Of a stretch of 9,614 bases of DNA, positions 1-7,088 are shown one piece after another. The stretch is from JBBQTU01 sp038213005 (GTDB taxonomy: Bacteria; Planctomycetota; Phycisphaerae; Tepidisphaerales; Tepidisphaeraceae), in assembly GCA_038213005.1 (NCBI GenBank), contig JBBQTU010000167.1, positions 1 to 9,614 on the forward strand. Direction: 5' to 3'. Position numbers and translations under genes: made by a program. The notes under the pieces are model-generated. The model was not told where the DNA came from. It searched no databases and saw only the letters and a program-made list of their open reading frames with translations. The stretch's first letter is position 1, and each line of letters opens with the position of its first letter.

Positions 1-1466
1 GCCTTGGCGGGCTCGATCCACTGGCCGCGTTCGTCGATCAGGCCATACCAGAGGTGGCCGGACTCGCCCAGCCGCGCCGTCTGGACGGCGGTGAACGCTC
101 CCTGGGTAGGTGTTGGCTGCTTGAGGACCTCCTGCTGGATATTCCATCCCGCCATGCGGTAGCAGACGGTGAGGTCGTGATAACCGGCAAAGGGATAGTC
201 AATGGCGACGACGGCGGTGAGCCCATCCCGCTGATAGGCCCATGACTGAGACTGTTTGCCTTCGATTTCGGGCTGCGCGATGAGTTTTTGCGCCTCGTCA
301 GATCGTACCCAATTCGCCATCTGCGCCGGGACGGAGAACGTGGCATCGGCCCGCAGAGTGGCCCGGGCGGAGCCGCCGCCGATCCAGTAGGCCAGGCCCC
401 CCCGCGCTGCGGCGTTGGCGACCTGCGCCACACCCACCAGGGCGAAGCACATCGCCAGGGTCCATAGGCTGCCGGCGATGCCGACCGGCACGAAGGCCGG
501 CGGCGCGGGCGGGACCGGCTGGGACTTCGTCCGAAGGTAGGCCTCGCGCTGGGCGCGAGCGCGACGGCGGCGCGAGCGGTTCCGCAGACGCTGGGCGATC
601 CACGGTTTGGTTACGCTGATGATCTGATCGGTGTTGAAAATTAGAGCCATTGAGACGGCGAACATGATCAGGCTGGCCCACTGGTGGAGTCCGCCAGAGA
701 GGACATCGATGTTGTGTCTGGATTTCAGCCAGACGCCGCCGGCGATGCGAACCATGTTGGCCCACAGGACGAAGCCCACCCCCGCAACCACGAGGCAGGC
801 AATGACGCGCGGGGAGCGCCGGCGCCAGAAGCCCAGCACCAGGGTGAACCCCAGCACGGCCATGAGCGAGTTGATGCCGCTGCAGGCCTCGGCGACGAGG
901 AGTCGCGAGCCGGGGATCTCAATGACCGTCCCGGTGATCAGGTGCGGCACGCGGAGCCACACCAGGGCATAACTGCTGGCGCGGACGGCCAGTTCGCGCA
1001 GGGATTGGAGGAACGGCTCATCCATACCTACCGGGAGGCCGATGACCACTGCCAGCAGAATCCCCGAGGGGAGCATGGCGCGAAGCATCCGCAGGCCGCC
1101 CGCGTGCCACGCGACCCCGGCCAGGGCGATCAGGGCGGAAATGGCGGCCATGCGTCCGGACCAGAGTACGCTCGACGCCACGAGGGTCAGCAGTGCCACG
1201 CCCAGCAGAGCGCGCGTCCAGAGCCTGGAGCCGGCCGAGAGTTCGGCGTGGGGAATCTCGCGGAAATGCTGCCAGGCCAGATGGGCAGCGGCGATGATGA
1301 TCAGGGGGAAGAATTCATACTGTTCGCGAGCCCACTGCTCGATGCCAAAGCGGATCAGAAGAGGCAGGAATCCGACCAGCAGGATGGCCGCCCAGAGCGC
1401 AACACGACGGGTCGGGAAGAGATCCCGAGTGTCCACTGACGATGCCAGACTATTGGCGGTGGTCAT
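1..1466 (-). CDS. Exosortase with C-terminal EpsI-like domain (partial, 3' end outside window)
   Basis: Membrane cysteine transpeptidase-like enzyme that is expected to cleave and process PEP-CTERM proteins at the cytoplasmic membrane. The reading frame is open from ATG 1466 to the left edge, giving 488 codons with the C-terminus missing. The family's catalytic triad is visible: Cys195 in VAEACSGINS, Arg240 in ANMVR and His261 in GGLHQW, each at the end of a hydrophobic segment. About eight membrane segments cover residues 22-280. An Arg-rich stretch (about 294-312) follows, then another helix (about 325-352). A soluble region (about 370-488) includes HDLTVCYRMAGW, which resembles the EpsI (DUF3485) signature. 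This layout fits planctomycete-type exosortases (XrtU-like), but the subtype is inference. ATG 1466 is chosen because GGAAGGG lies just upstream and no other in-frame ATG occurs before the upstream stop. The gene has its own candidate promoter. Confidence 0.93.
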   Translation of the reverse strand, partial: MTTANSLASSVDTRDLFPTRRVALWAAILLVGFLPLLIRFGIEQWAREQYEFFPLIIIAAAHLAWQHFREIPHAELSAGSRLWTRALLGVALLTLVASSVLWSGRMAAISALIALAGVAWHAGGLRMLRAMLPSGILLAVVIGLPVGMDEPFLQSLRELAVRASSYALVWLRVPHLITGTVIEIPGSRLLVAEACSGINSLMAVLGFTLVLGFWRRRSPRVIACLVVAGVGFVLWANMVRIAGGVWLKSRHNIDVLSGGLHQWASLIMFAVSMALIFNTDQIISVTKPWIAQRLRNRSRRRRARAQREAYLRTKSQPVPPAPPAFVPVGIAGSLWTLAMCFALVGVAQVANAAARGGLAYWIGGGSARATLRADATFSVPAQMANWVRSDEAQKLIAQPEIEGKQSQSWAYQRDGLTAVVAIDYPFAGYHDLTVCYRMAGWNIQQEVLKQPTPTQGAFTAVQTARLGESGHLWYGLIDERGQWIEPAK

Positions 1467-1504
1467 ACGGTGGCCCTTCCATTCGCGATAAGTGAAGAGG
1501 CGGC

Positions 1505-1532
1505 AGTTTAGCAGGAAGCGATAATTGGTCAA
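1505..1532 (-). promoter_or_regulatory. Candidate sigma70-type promoter for the exosortase gene
   Basis: On the minus strand, TTGACC (1532-1527) is separated by 16 bp from TAAACT (1510-1505). The second box is preceded by TGC, which resembles an extended -10. Initiation would fall near 1498, giving a leader of about 32 nt before ATG 1466. The surrounding 1467-1657 gap holds no supported gene and no clear terminator. This is a sequence match only. Confidence 0.4.
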
Positions 1533-1657
1533 AGGAACTTTTGCGGGCTTGGCTCAGTGCGTGACTTCCCTCACGGACAGAATGGGCGGCCGGATGCGGT
1601 TCCCATCACAACGCGCGACCAGCTCGGCGAGCGGAGCGAAGAGGGAAGGCTGGGGGG

Positions 1658-2245
1658 TCAAGGGGGCGCGAGGCGGGCGGTAAGGCGGATATGGCGGGAT
1701 ATGGCGAGATATAGCGGGATAAGGGAAGCGGCGAGTTCGGTGCCGGAGCGTAGCCAAGGGAGCTCGGCCATCGCGGCGTCGAACTGGTGCAGGGAGATGA
1801 AGCGGGCGACGGCGAAGGCGGCGATCAGGCCCGTGCACACCAACACCAGCCAGTGGCGGCGGGCCAGGCCGCGGTTGGCGAAGAGCCAGCAGAGCGCCAC
1901 GAAGCTGGCGAGGCCCAGGAGGCCCAGGGCCGCAAGCTGCACCGGGCGGCGCTCATCGTACACCCCCTCGGTATGGGCGGCGGAGCGCATGACCAGTCCG
2001 GCGAAGGCGAAGACGTTGGCCGCCTTGAAGCAGGCAAAGACGACGAAAATGCCTCCGAGGACGGCCCAGAAGCGGGGATTATCGTGGGTGAGCTTACGGC
2101 AGCGGGCGACACTCACCGTATGGCTCAATCGAAAGAGAGCTACTGCAGTGAGGAGGAAGCTGGCTGCGAGCAGGTAGTCCGTCAGGTCGCGGGCGACCGA
2201 CGGCAGGGTGGATGCGGTAGCGAGAGCGTGGACGATTGCGGGCAT
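1658..2245 (-). CDS. Unrecognised integral membrane protein (about five helices)
   Basis: The protein is 195 residues from ATG 2245. I do not recognise the family. Hydrophobic segments lie at about residues 22-42, 59-82, 103-123, 132-151 and 169-184. Polar loops contain motifs that may be family-specific: YDERRPVQ (about 96-103), RFISLHQFDA (about 148-157) and LRSGTEL (about 165-171). A GTG at 2284 would add 13 residues. ATG 2245 is preferred because it puts the first helix close to the N-terminus, although neither start has a convincing ribosome binding site. The gene sits between the ligase-like gene (123 bp upstream) and the exosortase gene, so a role in polysaccharide or protein export is possible by context only. 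The last 15 or so codons run through a 10-bp tandem repeat. Confidence 0.75.
   Translation of the reverse strand: MPAIVHALATASTLPSVARDLTDYLLAASFLLTAVALFRLSHTVSVARCRKLTHDNPRFWAVLGGIFVVFACFKAANVFAFAGLVMRSAAHTEGVYDERRPVQLAALGLLGLASFVALCWLFANRGLARRHWLVLVCTGLIAAFAVARFISLHQFDAAMAELPWLRSGTELAASLIPLYLAISRHIRLTARLAPP
1687..1726. repeat. Four tandem 10-bp units inside the 3' end of a coding region
   Basis: On the plus strand the units are GGATATGGCG (1687), GGATATGGCG (1697), AGATATAGCG (1707) and GGATAAGGGA (1717). The first two are identical; the third and fourth have diverged. They encode the C-terminal tail of the membrane protein at 1658-2245. The unit length is not a multiple of three, so a change in copy number would shift the reading frame near the C-terminus. 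Confidence 0.75.
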
Positions 2246-2368
2246 AGGCGTCAGCTCAACAGGGGCAATGGCTTGGCAATGCACGAATCGTAACGCCTCA
2301 ATGCAGAATGCAGAAACCAGAATGACGAATGAAATTAGAAACTCGAAATCCGAACTGGGAGATTGCGG

Positions 2369-5047
2369 CTATGGGGCCTGCGTAGCCGCCTGGGTTGCGG
2401 CCGAGGGTTCGGTGGTGGCGGCGGCGGCTTTGGTGGCGGCAGCGGCTTGAGTGGCGGCCTGCCGACGGGCTTTTGAGACGACATCGCCGAGGGCCTGGAC
2501 GTCTTTGGAGTCGGGCTGGAGCCGCTGGGCTATCTGCAGCTCGCGCAGGGCCTCATCGATCTGGCCGGCTTGGAGCAGTTCGCGGACGCAGGCGAGTCGC
2601 CAGGGGAGGCGGGTGTATTCCTTGGCCAGGGCCTGGCGGTAGAGGGCGGCGGATTCCTCGTGGCGGCCTTCCTGGCTGCTGGCGGCGGCGAGCATGGCGA
2701 TCGCCCAGGCGGGCGTGGAGCCTTCGTTAACGCGGGCACGGTAGATCAGGATGCACTGGCCCTGTGCCTGGGCGGCCTCGGCGGTGAAGCCGTACTGGCG
2801 CAGGGTATCTGCGACGCTGGAAAGACGCTGGGGATCGTCGCCCGCCAGGGCCAGAAGCAGGTCGGGACGGCGGCCCTCTTTGGCGAGTACCTGAGCGGCC
2901 TGGGATAACATGCCGCCACGGAGCTCTACCGCGCGGCGATAACGTTCCAGGGCCAGGTCCAGGTTGCCCTCGGCGGCGGCGAGTTGGCCGGCAGCGCACC
3001 AGGCGATGGGGTCGCTGCGTGCGGTGCGGATGCCGTTTTCCACGCGGTCGCGGCCCTCTTCGCGGCCCAGGACCCACCACTCCATCTGCCCGCGCCAGCA
3101 GTGCAGGGCGCCCATGGTGGGACACATGGAACTGGCGACGATCATCTCGGTGACGATCTGCTCGGCAACATCGAGGAATTCTGGAGGCGGAGCGTCACCG
3201 ACGTCGGATTTGGTGCGGCCGCGAACCACGCAGCGCCAGCGGTAGACCGCCAGGCGATAGCGGTAGAGGGCATTGCCGGGATCGAAGCTGACGGCGGCCT
3301 CGCCCTGCTCGATCAGGCGTGCGTAAGCCTGGGCGTCAGGGGTCTTCCAGGCGGACTTTTCCAATTGAGCGGAGGAGTCTCGGGCTGCGGCGTCGAGTTC
3401 CTCGGCGAAGACCCGCCACCAGGCGGCGGGGATATTCAGGATCAGGAGCATGCCCAGGAGGCCTACGAGCCCCGCGGCGAGGCGGGGGCCGGCGGGACGC
3501 ACGGTGGTGCGGGTGGTGACGGCGACGGGCGCGGGCGAGGCCGACTGCTGGGCCTTGGTGCGGGGGCCGGTTCCCGCGCCGGCGCGCTGGCCCAACACGA
3601 CCAGCAGGCCGCAGAAGACGGCGGACAGGCCGGCGATGGCCGGGAGGTGCTGGCCGAAATCGGTCCAGCTATGGATGGCAACCGCCAGCAGCCCTGCGGC
3701 CAGAGCCGGGGCGACGATGACCACGGGATCGCGGGCACGCCGGGTGGCGCGGATGGTGCAGAGGGCAAGAAACCCGACGAACCAGAGAACCGCCGCGGTG
3801 CCGACAACACCCATCTCCAGCATGAGCTGGGCGTATTCATTCTCGGCGTGCGATGCGAACTGGGTGATGGTGCCGGTGTCGTAGAGGGGATAGACGGCGG
3901 AGAAGGTGCCCAGGCCCGACCCGATGGCCAGGAAATGGCCAAACGCGGGGACTAGATCGGTGACGACCGTCCAGCGGTTTTGATAGATATCCAGGCTTTT
4001 CAAGGTCGCCATGCGCTCGTACATGGCTTCAAAGCCAATGAGGATGACGGCCGAGACGGCGGCCAGGCCCACCAGCATGGGGATCAGGGAGCGTTGCAGG
4101 CCCTTGCCCAGGGTGAGCATCAGGGTCAGGGCGATGATGGCGGCGACCGAGGAGACGATGCCCATGCGAGAGAGAGACATGGCGATGGAGATCAGGCCCA
4201 CGACGGCCATCACCAGGAGCCATCGGGCCAGGCGGTGGTCGGGATCGCGAAACCAGGAGGCGATGGAGTCACGCTCGAGCCATTGGCGGCCCAGCGTCTG
4301 CCGCATGGACATCATGGCATAGCCCAGCATCGCCATGACCGAGAGGTTCATGTGCTGGCTGAAGTGATTGTGGCAGGCGAAGGTGCCGGAATTGGGCTGC
4401 GATTCTTTGGGGCCGATCCAGTAGATATGCCCGTTGCCGAAGAGGCTCTGGAGAAGTGCCAGCACGGCCAGGCCGGCACCGATGATCGCGACCGACAGCA
4501 GCAGGCGGCGGATCTGATCCGAGCGGCGAAAGACGTTGATGACCGTCAGGAAGATGACGCTGGCGGCGATGACGATGCAGAGGTCGTGCCATGTGGAGCG
4601 GGCGTAGAGACTCAGGGTGAACGAGCCCAGGATATCCTGGCGAAGGGTCTGATAGAGGCCGGCGGCATGGGGCGAGAGCCACTCGATCAGGGAAAAGGGG
4701 ACGGGCAGGGCCTGTAGCAGCCCAAGAAGGACAAACAGGGATAGCGGCACCAGGGCGGGGGTCCAGCGGAGCCCGCCGGTGGTCTTCCACTTCCAGGCGC
4801 GAGCCGCCAGGCAGAAGGCCAGGCCGAGACAGACGACCCAGACCACCAGTTCGCTCCAGGCCTCAACCGCCCCGAACGCCAGCGGCATGAACGCCAGCAG
4901 GCCCACCAGCAGCCGCTGGGCGAGGGCATCGCACCAGGGAGTGGAATGGCGGCGACGGCGGCTCTTGCCCTCACCACTGTCGCTGCTGATGCTGCTACCG
5001 GGGCTATGGCCGCGGCGATGGCGATGATGCGATCGGGAACCACTCAT
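2369..5047 (-). CDS. O-antigen ligase/polymerase-like membrane protein with C-terminal TPR domain
   Basis: The product is 892 residues from ATG 5047. It probably polymerises or transfers a lipid-linked glycan at the outer face of the cytoplasmic membrane (Wzy_C/WaaL family). About a dozen hydrophobic segments span residues 43-488, with another near 522-542. Family-type motifs are SRMG (293-296), GSGLG (376-380) in the large periplasmic loop, and HAENEY (400-405), which matches the usual HxxN pattern. Residues about 575-855 form helical TPR-like repeats that probably lie in the periplasm. The N-terminal 38 residues are rich in Ser, His and Arg. The last 30 residues are an Ala/Thr/Gln low-complexity tail. 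The start codon overlaps the phosphatase stop as ATGA, which indicates translational coupling; a GTG at 5092 is a less likely start. Whether it is a polymerase, a lipid A-type ligase or a protein O-glycan ligase cannot be decided from sequence. Confidence 0.9.
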   Translation of the reverse strand: MSGSRSHHRHRRGHSPGSSISSDSGEGKSRRRRHSTPWCDALAQRLLVGLLAFMPLAFGAVEAWSELVVWVVCLGLAFCLAARAWKWKTTGGLRWTPALVPLSLFVLLGLLQALPVPFSLIEWLSPHAAGLYQTLRQDILGSFTLSLYARSTWHDLCIVIAASVIFLTVINVFRRSDQIRRLLLSVAIIGAGLAVLALLQSLFGNGHIYWIGPKESQPNSGTFACHNHFSQHMNLSVMAMLGYAMMSMRQTLGRQWLERDSIASWFRDPDHRLARWLLVMAVVGLISIAMSLSRMGIVSSVAAIIALTLMLTLGKGLQRSLIPMLVGLAAVSAVILIGFEAMYERMATLKSLDIYQNRWTVVTDLVPAFGHFLAIGSGLGTFSAVYPLYDTGTITQFASHAENEYAQLMLEMGVVGTAAVLWFVGFLALCTIRATRRARDPVVIVAPALAAGLLAVAIHSWTDFGQHLPAIAGLSAVFCGLLVVLGQRAGAGTGPRTKAQQSASPAPVAVTTRTTVRPAGPRLAAGLVGLLGMLLILNIPAAWWRVFAEELDAAARDSSAQLEKSAWKTPDAQAYARLIEQGEAAVSFDPGNALYRYRLAVYRWRCVVRGRTKSDVGDAPPPEFLDVAEQIVTEMIVASSMCPTMGALHCWRGQMEWWVLGREEGRDRVENGIRTARSDPIAWCAAGQLAAAEGNLDLALERYRRAVELRGGMLSQAAQVLAKEGRRPDLLLALAGDDPQRLSSVADTLRQYGFTAEAAQAQGQCILIYRARVNEGSTPAWAIAMLAAASSQEGRHEESAALYRQALAKEYTRLPWRLACVRELLQAGQIDEALRELQIAQRLQPDSKDVQALGDVVSKARRQAATQAAAATKAAAATTEPSAATQAATQAP

Positions 5048-5784
5048 AGAGGAACATCCGCCAATAACGCCGCGGGAGCGTCTATGAACCACTGCTGCAC
5101 AACTTCCGCACCCAGTTTCTGGCGGACCCGTTCGGCGGCCGCGGTCATCCGTGGACGTCTGAGTCCCTCAGCACTGTGGGCATCGCTGGCAACCAGGTCG
5201 ATGGCGTGCAGCGAAGCCATGTGCCAGGTGAACTCGGCAACCTGTTTGCCGAAGTCGCCCAGCAGGCTGGCGGCGGTCACCTGGAGCTTGATGCCCGACT
5301 CGGCCCGCCACGCTAATACCTCGCTCAGATGCCGACGGATCCAAGGGTATCTTTCGGGGTGGGTGAAGACAACCCCCACGCCGCGTGCGGCAAGATCCTG
5401 GAGCAGAGGCCCGATGTTGATGAAAGGCGACAGCGGCATCTCCAGGAGCAGCCAGCGGCGGCGATTGGCTAGTGTCATGACCTCGCCGGCGGCGATCAGC
5501 TCAATGAGCTGTTCGTGGAGGCGGACATCGGCGCCGGGGAGCAGTTGCAGGGGAATCTGATGGCGGCACAGCTCGTCCTGGAGCGACTGGACCGCCTGGC
5601 GAATGGCGGCGGCGTGGGTGCGGCCTTCATAGGGGCCAAGCTGGTGGGGCGTGGCAACCACGGTGCCGATGCCGTCGGCGGCGAGAGCACGGCAAAGGGC
5701 CAGAGAAGCATCGAGATCGGCCGGGCCGTCATCAATGGCGGGCAGGCAGTGGCAGTGGAGATCAACAAAAGGCAAGGTGTCCAT
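5044..5784 (-). CDS. CpsB/YwqE-type PHP-fold tyrosine-protein phosphatase
   Basis: The 246-residue protein is a metal-dependent phosphatase expected to remove phosphate from the Tyr cluster of the BY-kinase encoded at 7164-9419. PHP motifs appear in order: DLHCH (8-12), LPAIDDG (14-20), ATPH (44-47), PGADV (83-87), LLEMP (113-117), THPER (141-145) and SDAH (200-203). Length and motif spacing are normal for the CpsB/CapC family. One oddity is Asp86, where relatives usually have Glu in a GxE motif. ATG 5784 places DLHCH at the standard distance from the N-terminus. The in-frame GTG at 5811 falls inside a strong hairpin and is unlikely. The 3' end overlaps the ligase gene by 4 nt, so the two form an operon. 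A terminator-like hairpin ends about 17 nt before the start, which suggests regulated read-through. Confidence 0.93.
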   Translation of the reverse strand: MDTLPFVDLHCHCLPAIDDGPADLDASLALCRALAADGIGTVVATPHQLGPYEGRTHAAAIRQAVQSLQDELCRHQIPLQLLPGADVRLHEQLIELIAAGEVMTLANRRRWLLLEMPLSPFINIGPLLQDLAARGVGVVFTHPERYPWIRRHLSEVLAWRAESGIKLQVTAASLLGDFGKQVAEFTWHMASLHAIDLVASDAHSAEGLRRPRMTAAAERVRQKLGAEVVQQWFIDAPAALLADVPL

Positions 5785-5793
5785 CACGACCCA

Positions 5794-5825
5794 CAAACAA
5801 ACTCGCCGCACGGATGTGCGGCGAG
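5794..5825 (-). terminator. Strong hairpin plus T-rich run (intrinsic terminator or attenuator)
   Basis: On the minus strand the arm CTCGCCGCAC (5825-5816), the loop ATCC and the arm GTGCGGCGAG (5811-5802) form a perfect 10-bp GC-rich stem. TTTGTTTG (5801-5794) follows directly. This is the layout of a rho-independent terminator, though the T-run is interrupted. It lies downstream of the small secreted gene and just before the phosphatase start, so it could end the upstream transcript or act as an attenuator. Confidence 0.75.
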
Positions 5826-5872
5826 GGTATTGCTGAACTATTCCGTCGAGAGCGGTGCCCCAGCACCTCGCC
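5816..5872 (-). promoter_or_regulatory. Candidate antiterminator segment paired with the terminator arm
   Basis: On the minus strand GGCGAGG (5872-5866) is exactly complementary to CCTCGCC (5826-5820), which contains most of the 5' arm of the terminator. The two pairings are mutually exclusive. A smaller stem, GGTGC-TGGG-GCACC (5867-5854), overlaps the upstream strand. The layout is compatible with transcription attenuation. It is inferred from base pairing alone; no known riboswitch or T-box signature was recognised. Confidence 0.3.
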
Positions 5873-5879
5873 TGACCAT
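5838..5879 (-). CDS. Possible 13-codon leader peptide before the attenuator
   Basis: The short frame MVRRGAGAPLSTE begins at ATG 5879, just after GGGTAAGGTG, which is a plausible ribosome binding site. It ends at TAG 5838, about 12 nt before the terminator stem. It covers the putative antiterminator strand, so a ribosome here could influence folding. It has no run of one amino acid as in classic amino-acid attenuators, though it begins with two Arg codons. It could be chance. Confidence 0.25.
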   Translation of the reverse strand: MVRRGAGAPLSTE

Positions 5880-5889
5880 CACCTTACCC

Positions 5890-6078
5890 TTACTTGGGGA
5901 TGTAAGGCGTACGGAAATTCGGCGTTGGCGCTGGCGGGGTGACGGTTCCCCAATTTGTGGGAACCGAGCGGGGCGTCCGCGGGCGACCCGAGGTCTGTCC
6001 GTAGAGGCTCTGAGCCCCGAGTGAGCACAGCGCCACACCACCCAGAATCACGATCGTTGTCAGGATTGCTCGCTTCAT
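5890..6078 (-). CDS. Small secreted Pro-rich protein of unknown function
   Basis: The 62-residue product starts with MKR and a hydrophobic segment (about 4-21), which together look like a Sec signal peptide, with probable cleavage around residues 22-28 (GAQSLYG region). The short mature part is rich in Pro, Thr and Arg and ends in NFRTPYIPK. There is no convincing lipobox. GAGAAGG a few bases before ATG 6078 is a good ribosome binding site and supports a real gene. It lies 63 bp after the PEP-CTERM gene with no terminator recognised between them, so co-transcription is likely. The strong hairpin at 5802-5825 would end this unit. No family was recognised. It could be a small matrix protein or an assembly factor for the PEP-CTERM/EPS system, by context only. 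Confidence 0.6.
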   Translation of the reverse strand: MKRAILTTIVILGGVALCSLGAQSLYGQTSGRPRTPRSVPTNWGTVTPPAPTPNFRTPYIPK

Positions 6079-6141
6079 AGGCCTTCTCGTTTATTGTTTC
6101 GGCGTCTTCGAAAGTAATGTTAGCCCCTGAGGTCGCTTACT

Positions 6142-7011
6142 TCAAGCGGAACGTCCGCGGCGACGACGCAGGGCCAGACCAGCTCCGCCCAGCAGCAGGA
6201 CAAGGGCCGACGGCTCTGGGACAAAGGTGCCCACCAGATTGAACTGCGCAGTGGCAGAGAACGGGCCGGAATCGATTGCGTCGGCGTACGGCCAGTCGGC
6301 GTTTGCGTAGGCATCCAGCGCGTAGACGCTACCGGCCTTAAGAATAAATTCCTGCCCCGTCCAACTTGCCGTTTCGAAGGTGTCCCCAGGAATCGTGTCG
6401 CCGGTGCCGAACATGCGCTCAAAGTCGATCAGGGTGGTGACGTTGCCCAACGCATCCCTCCCCGCCAGACGGACCATGATCATCGTGTAAGGGTCAGCCG
6501 AAGCGGTCGCCGTGGTCATTTTCAGGGTATAGTCGCCGCCATCGGCGGGAACATCGAAGTTGATCTTGTACGTCGCCGTCCCATTGCTGTAGAGGGTGGT
6601 GGCATCGGTGCCGAACATGGGGTCCGTGTCGTACTGCACGTCCCCATGGCCTTCACCGTTGATTGAAAAGCCATCGCTGCTGAGGGAACTGGCCATGGTG
6701 CCCAACCCATTGGCCATCCCCTCGGCTCCGAGGCGGAAGTCTGGAACCCCAGCAGAGGCGATGATGGAGCTGGTCTTGTTGAAATCCCAAGAGCCGCTCA
6801 GGTAAGCCCCGCCACTGGTCGAGCCATACTTCTTTGTGTATGAAAGCGCCGGCGAGGCGACAGATTCGTCAGGGTCGCGATCGTAGCCCCACATGGCGTC
6901 GACGCTCGTCTCGGCGTAGTAGATGCCAATCGCGGCATCCGCATGGGACTGCAATCCGGCGATCGACAACCCGCCAACCACCAACGCCAGAATAGAGCTG
7001 ACTTTTCGCAT
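6142..7011 (-). CDS. PEP-CTERM sorting domain-containing secreted protein
   Basis: The 289-residue protein is exported and carries the tripartite C-terminal signal recognised by exosortases: VPEP (264-267), a hydrophobic helix (270-281) and the basic tail RRRRGR (282-287). The N-terminus MRKVSSILALVVGG starts a Sec signal peptide that probably ends near ADA (24-26). The mature region has no cysteine, is rich in Gly, Ala, Thr, Ser and Asp, and looks beta-rich, as is common for PEP-CTERM surface proteins. Its specific function is not recognisable. An in-frame start at 7086 is possible on paper, but it would place 25 charged residues before the signal peptide and would overlap the promoter region, so ATG 7011 is preferred. 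The gene stands between the BY-kinase and a small secreted gene and is the likely local substrate of the exosortase at 1-1466. Confidence 0.93.
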   Translation of the reverse strand: MRKVSSILALVVGGLSIAGLQSHADAAIGIYYAETSVDAMWGYDRDPDESVASPALSYTKKYGSTSGGAYLSGSWDFNKTSSIIASAGVPDFRLGAEGMANGLGTMASSLSSDGFSINGEGHGDVQYDTDPMFGTDATTLYSNGTATYKINFDVPADGGDYTLKMTTATASADPYTMIMVRLAGRDALGNVTTLIDFERMFGTGDTIPGDTFETASWTGQEFILKAGSVYALDAYANADWPYADAIDSGPFSATAQFNLVGTFVPEPSALVLLLGGAGLALRRRRGRSA

Positions 7012-7088
7012 CAGAAAGGACCTTTCCCTCAGTTCGGAAATCCGTTCAAAGCACATGACAATCGGACCAGAATCTTCAACGCGCATAT

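Noticed and set aside
684..1439. Long plus-strand open frame (251 codons).
   Set aside because: It is antisense to the exosortase catalytic region; its composition (many Gln, Gly, Asp, Arg) is typical of a GC-rich shadow frame.
2984..3955. Plus-strand open frame of 323 codons opposite the ligase-TPR gene.
   Set aside because: The minus strand encodes a coherent membrane and TPR protein, while this frame is a Gly/Asp/Ala-rich shadow without motifs.
7012..7086. N-terminal extension of the PEP-CTERM protein to an in-frame start at 7086.
   Set aside because: It would bury the signal peptide behind 25 mostly charged residues, and the start would lie at the predicted transcription start.
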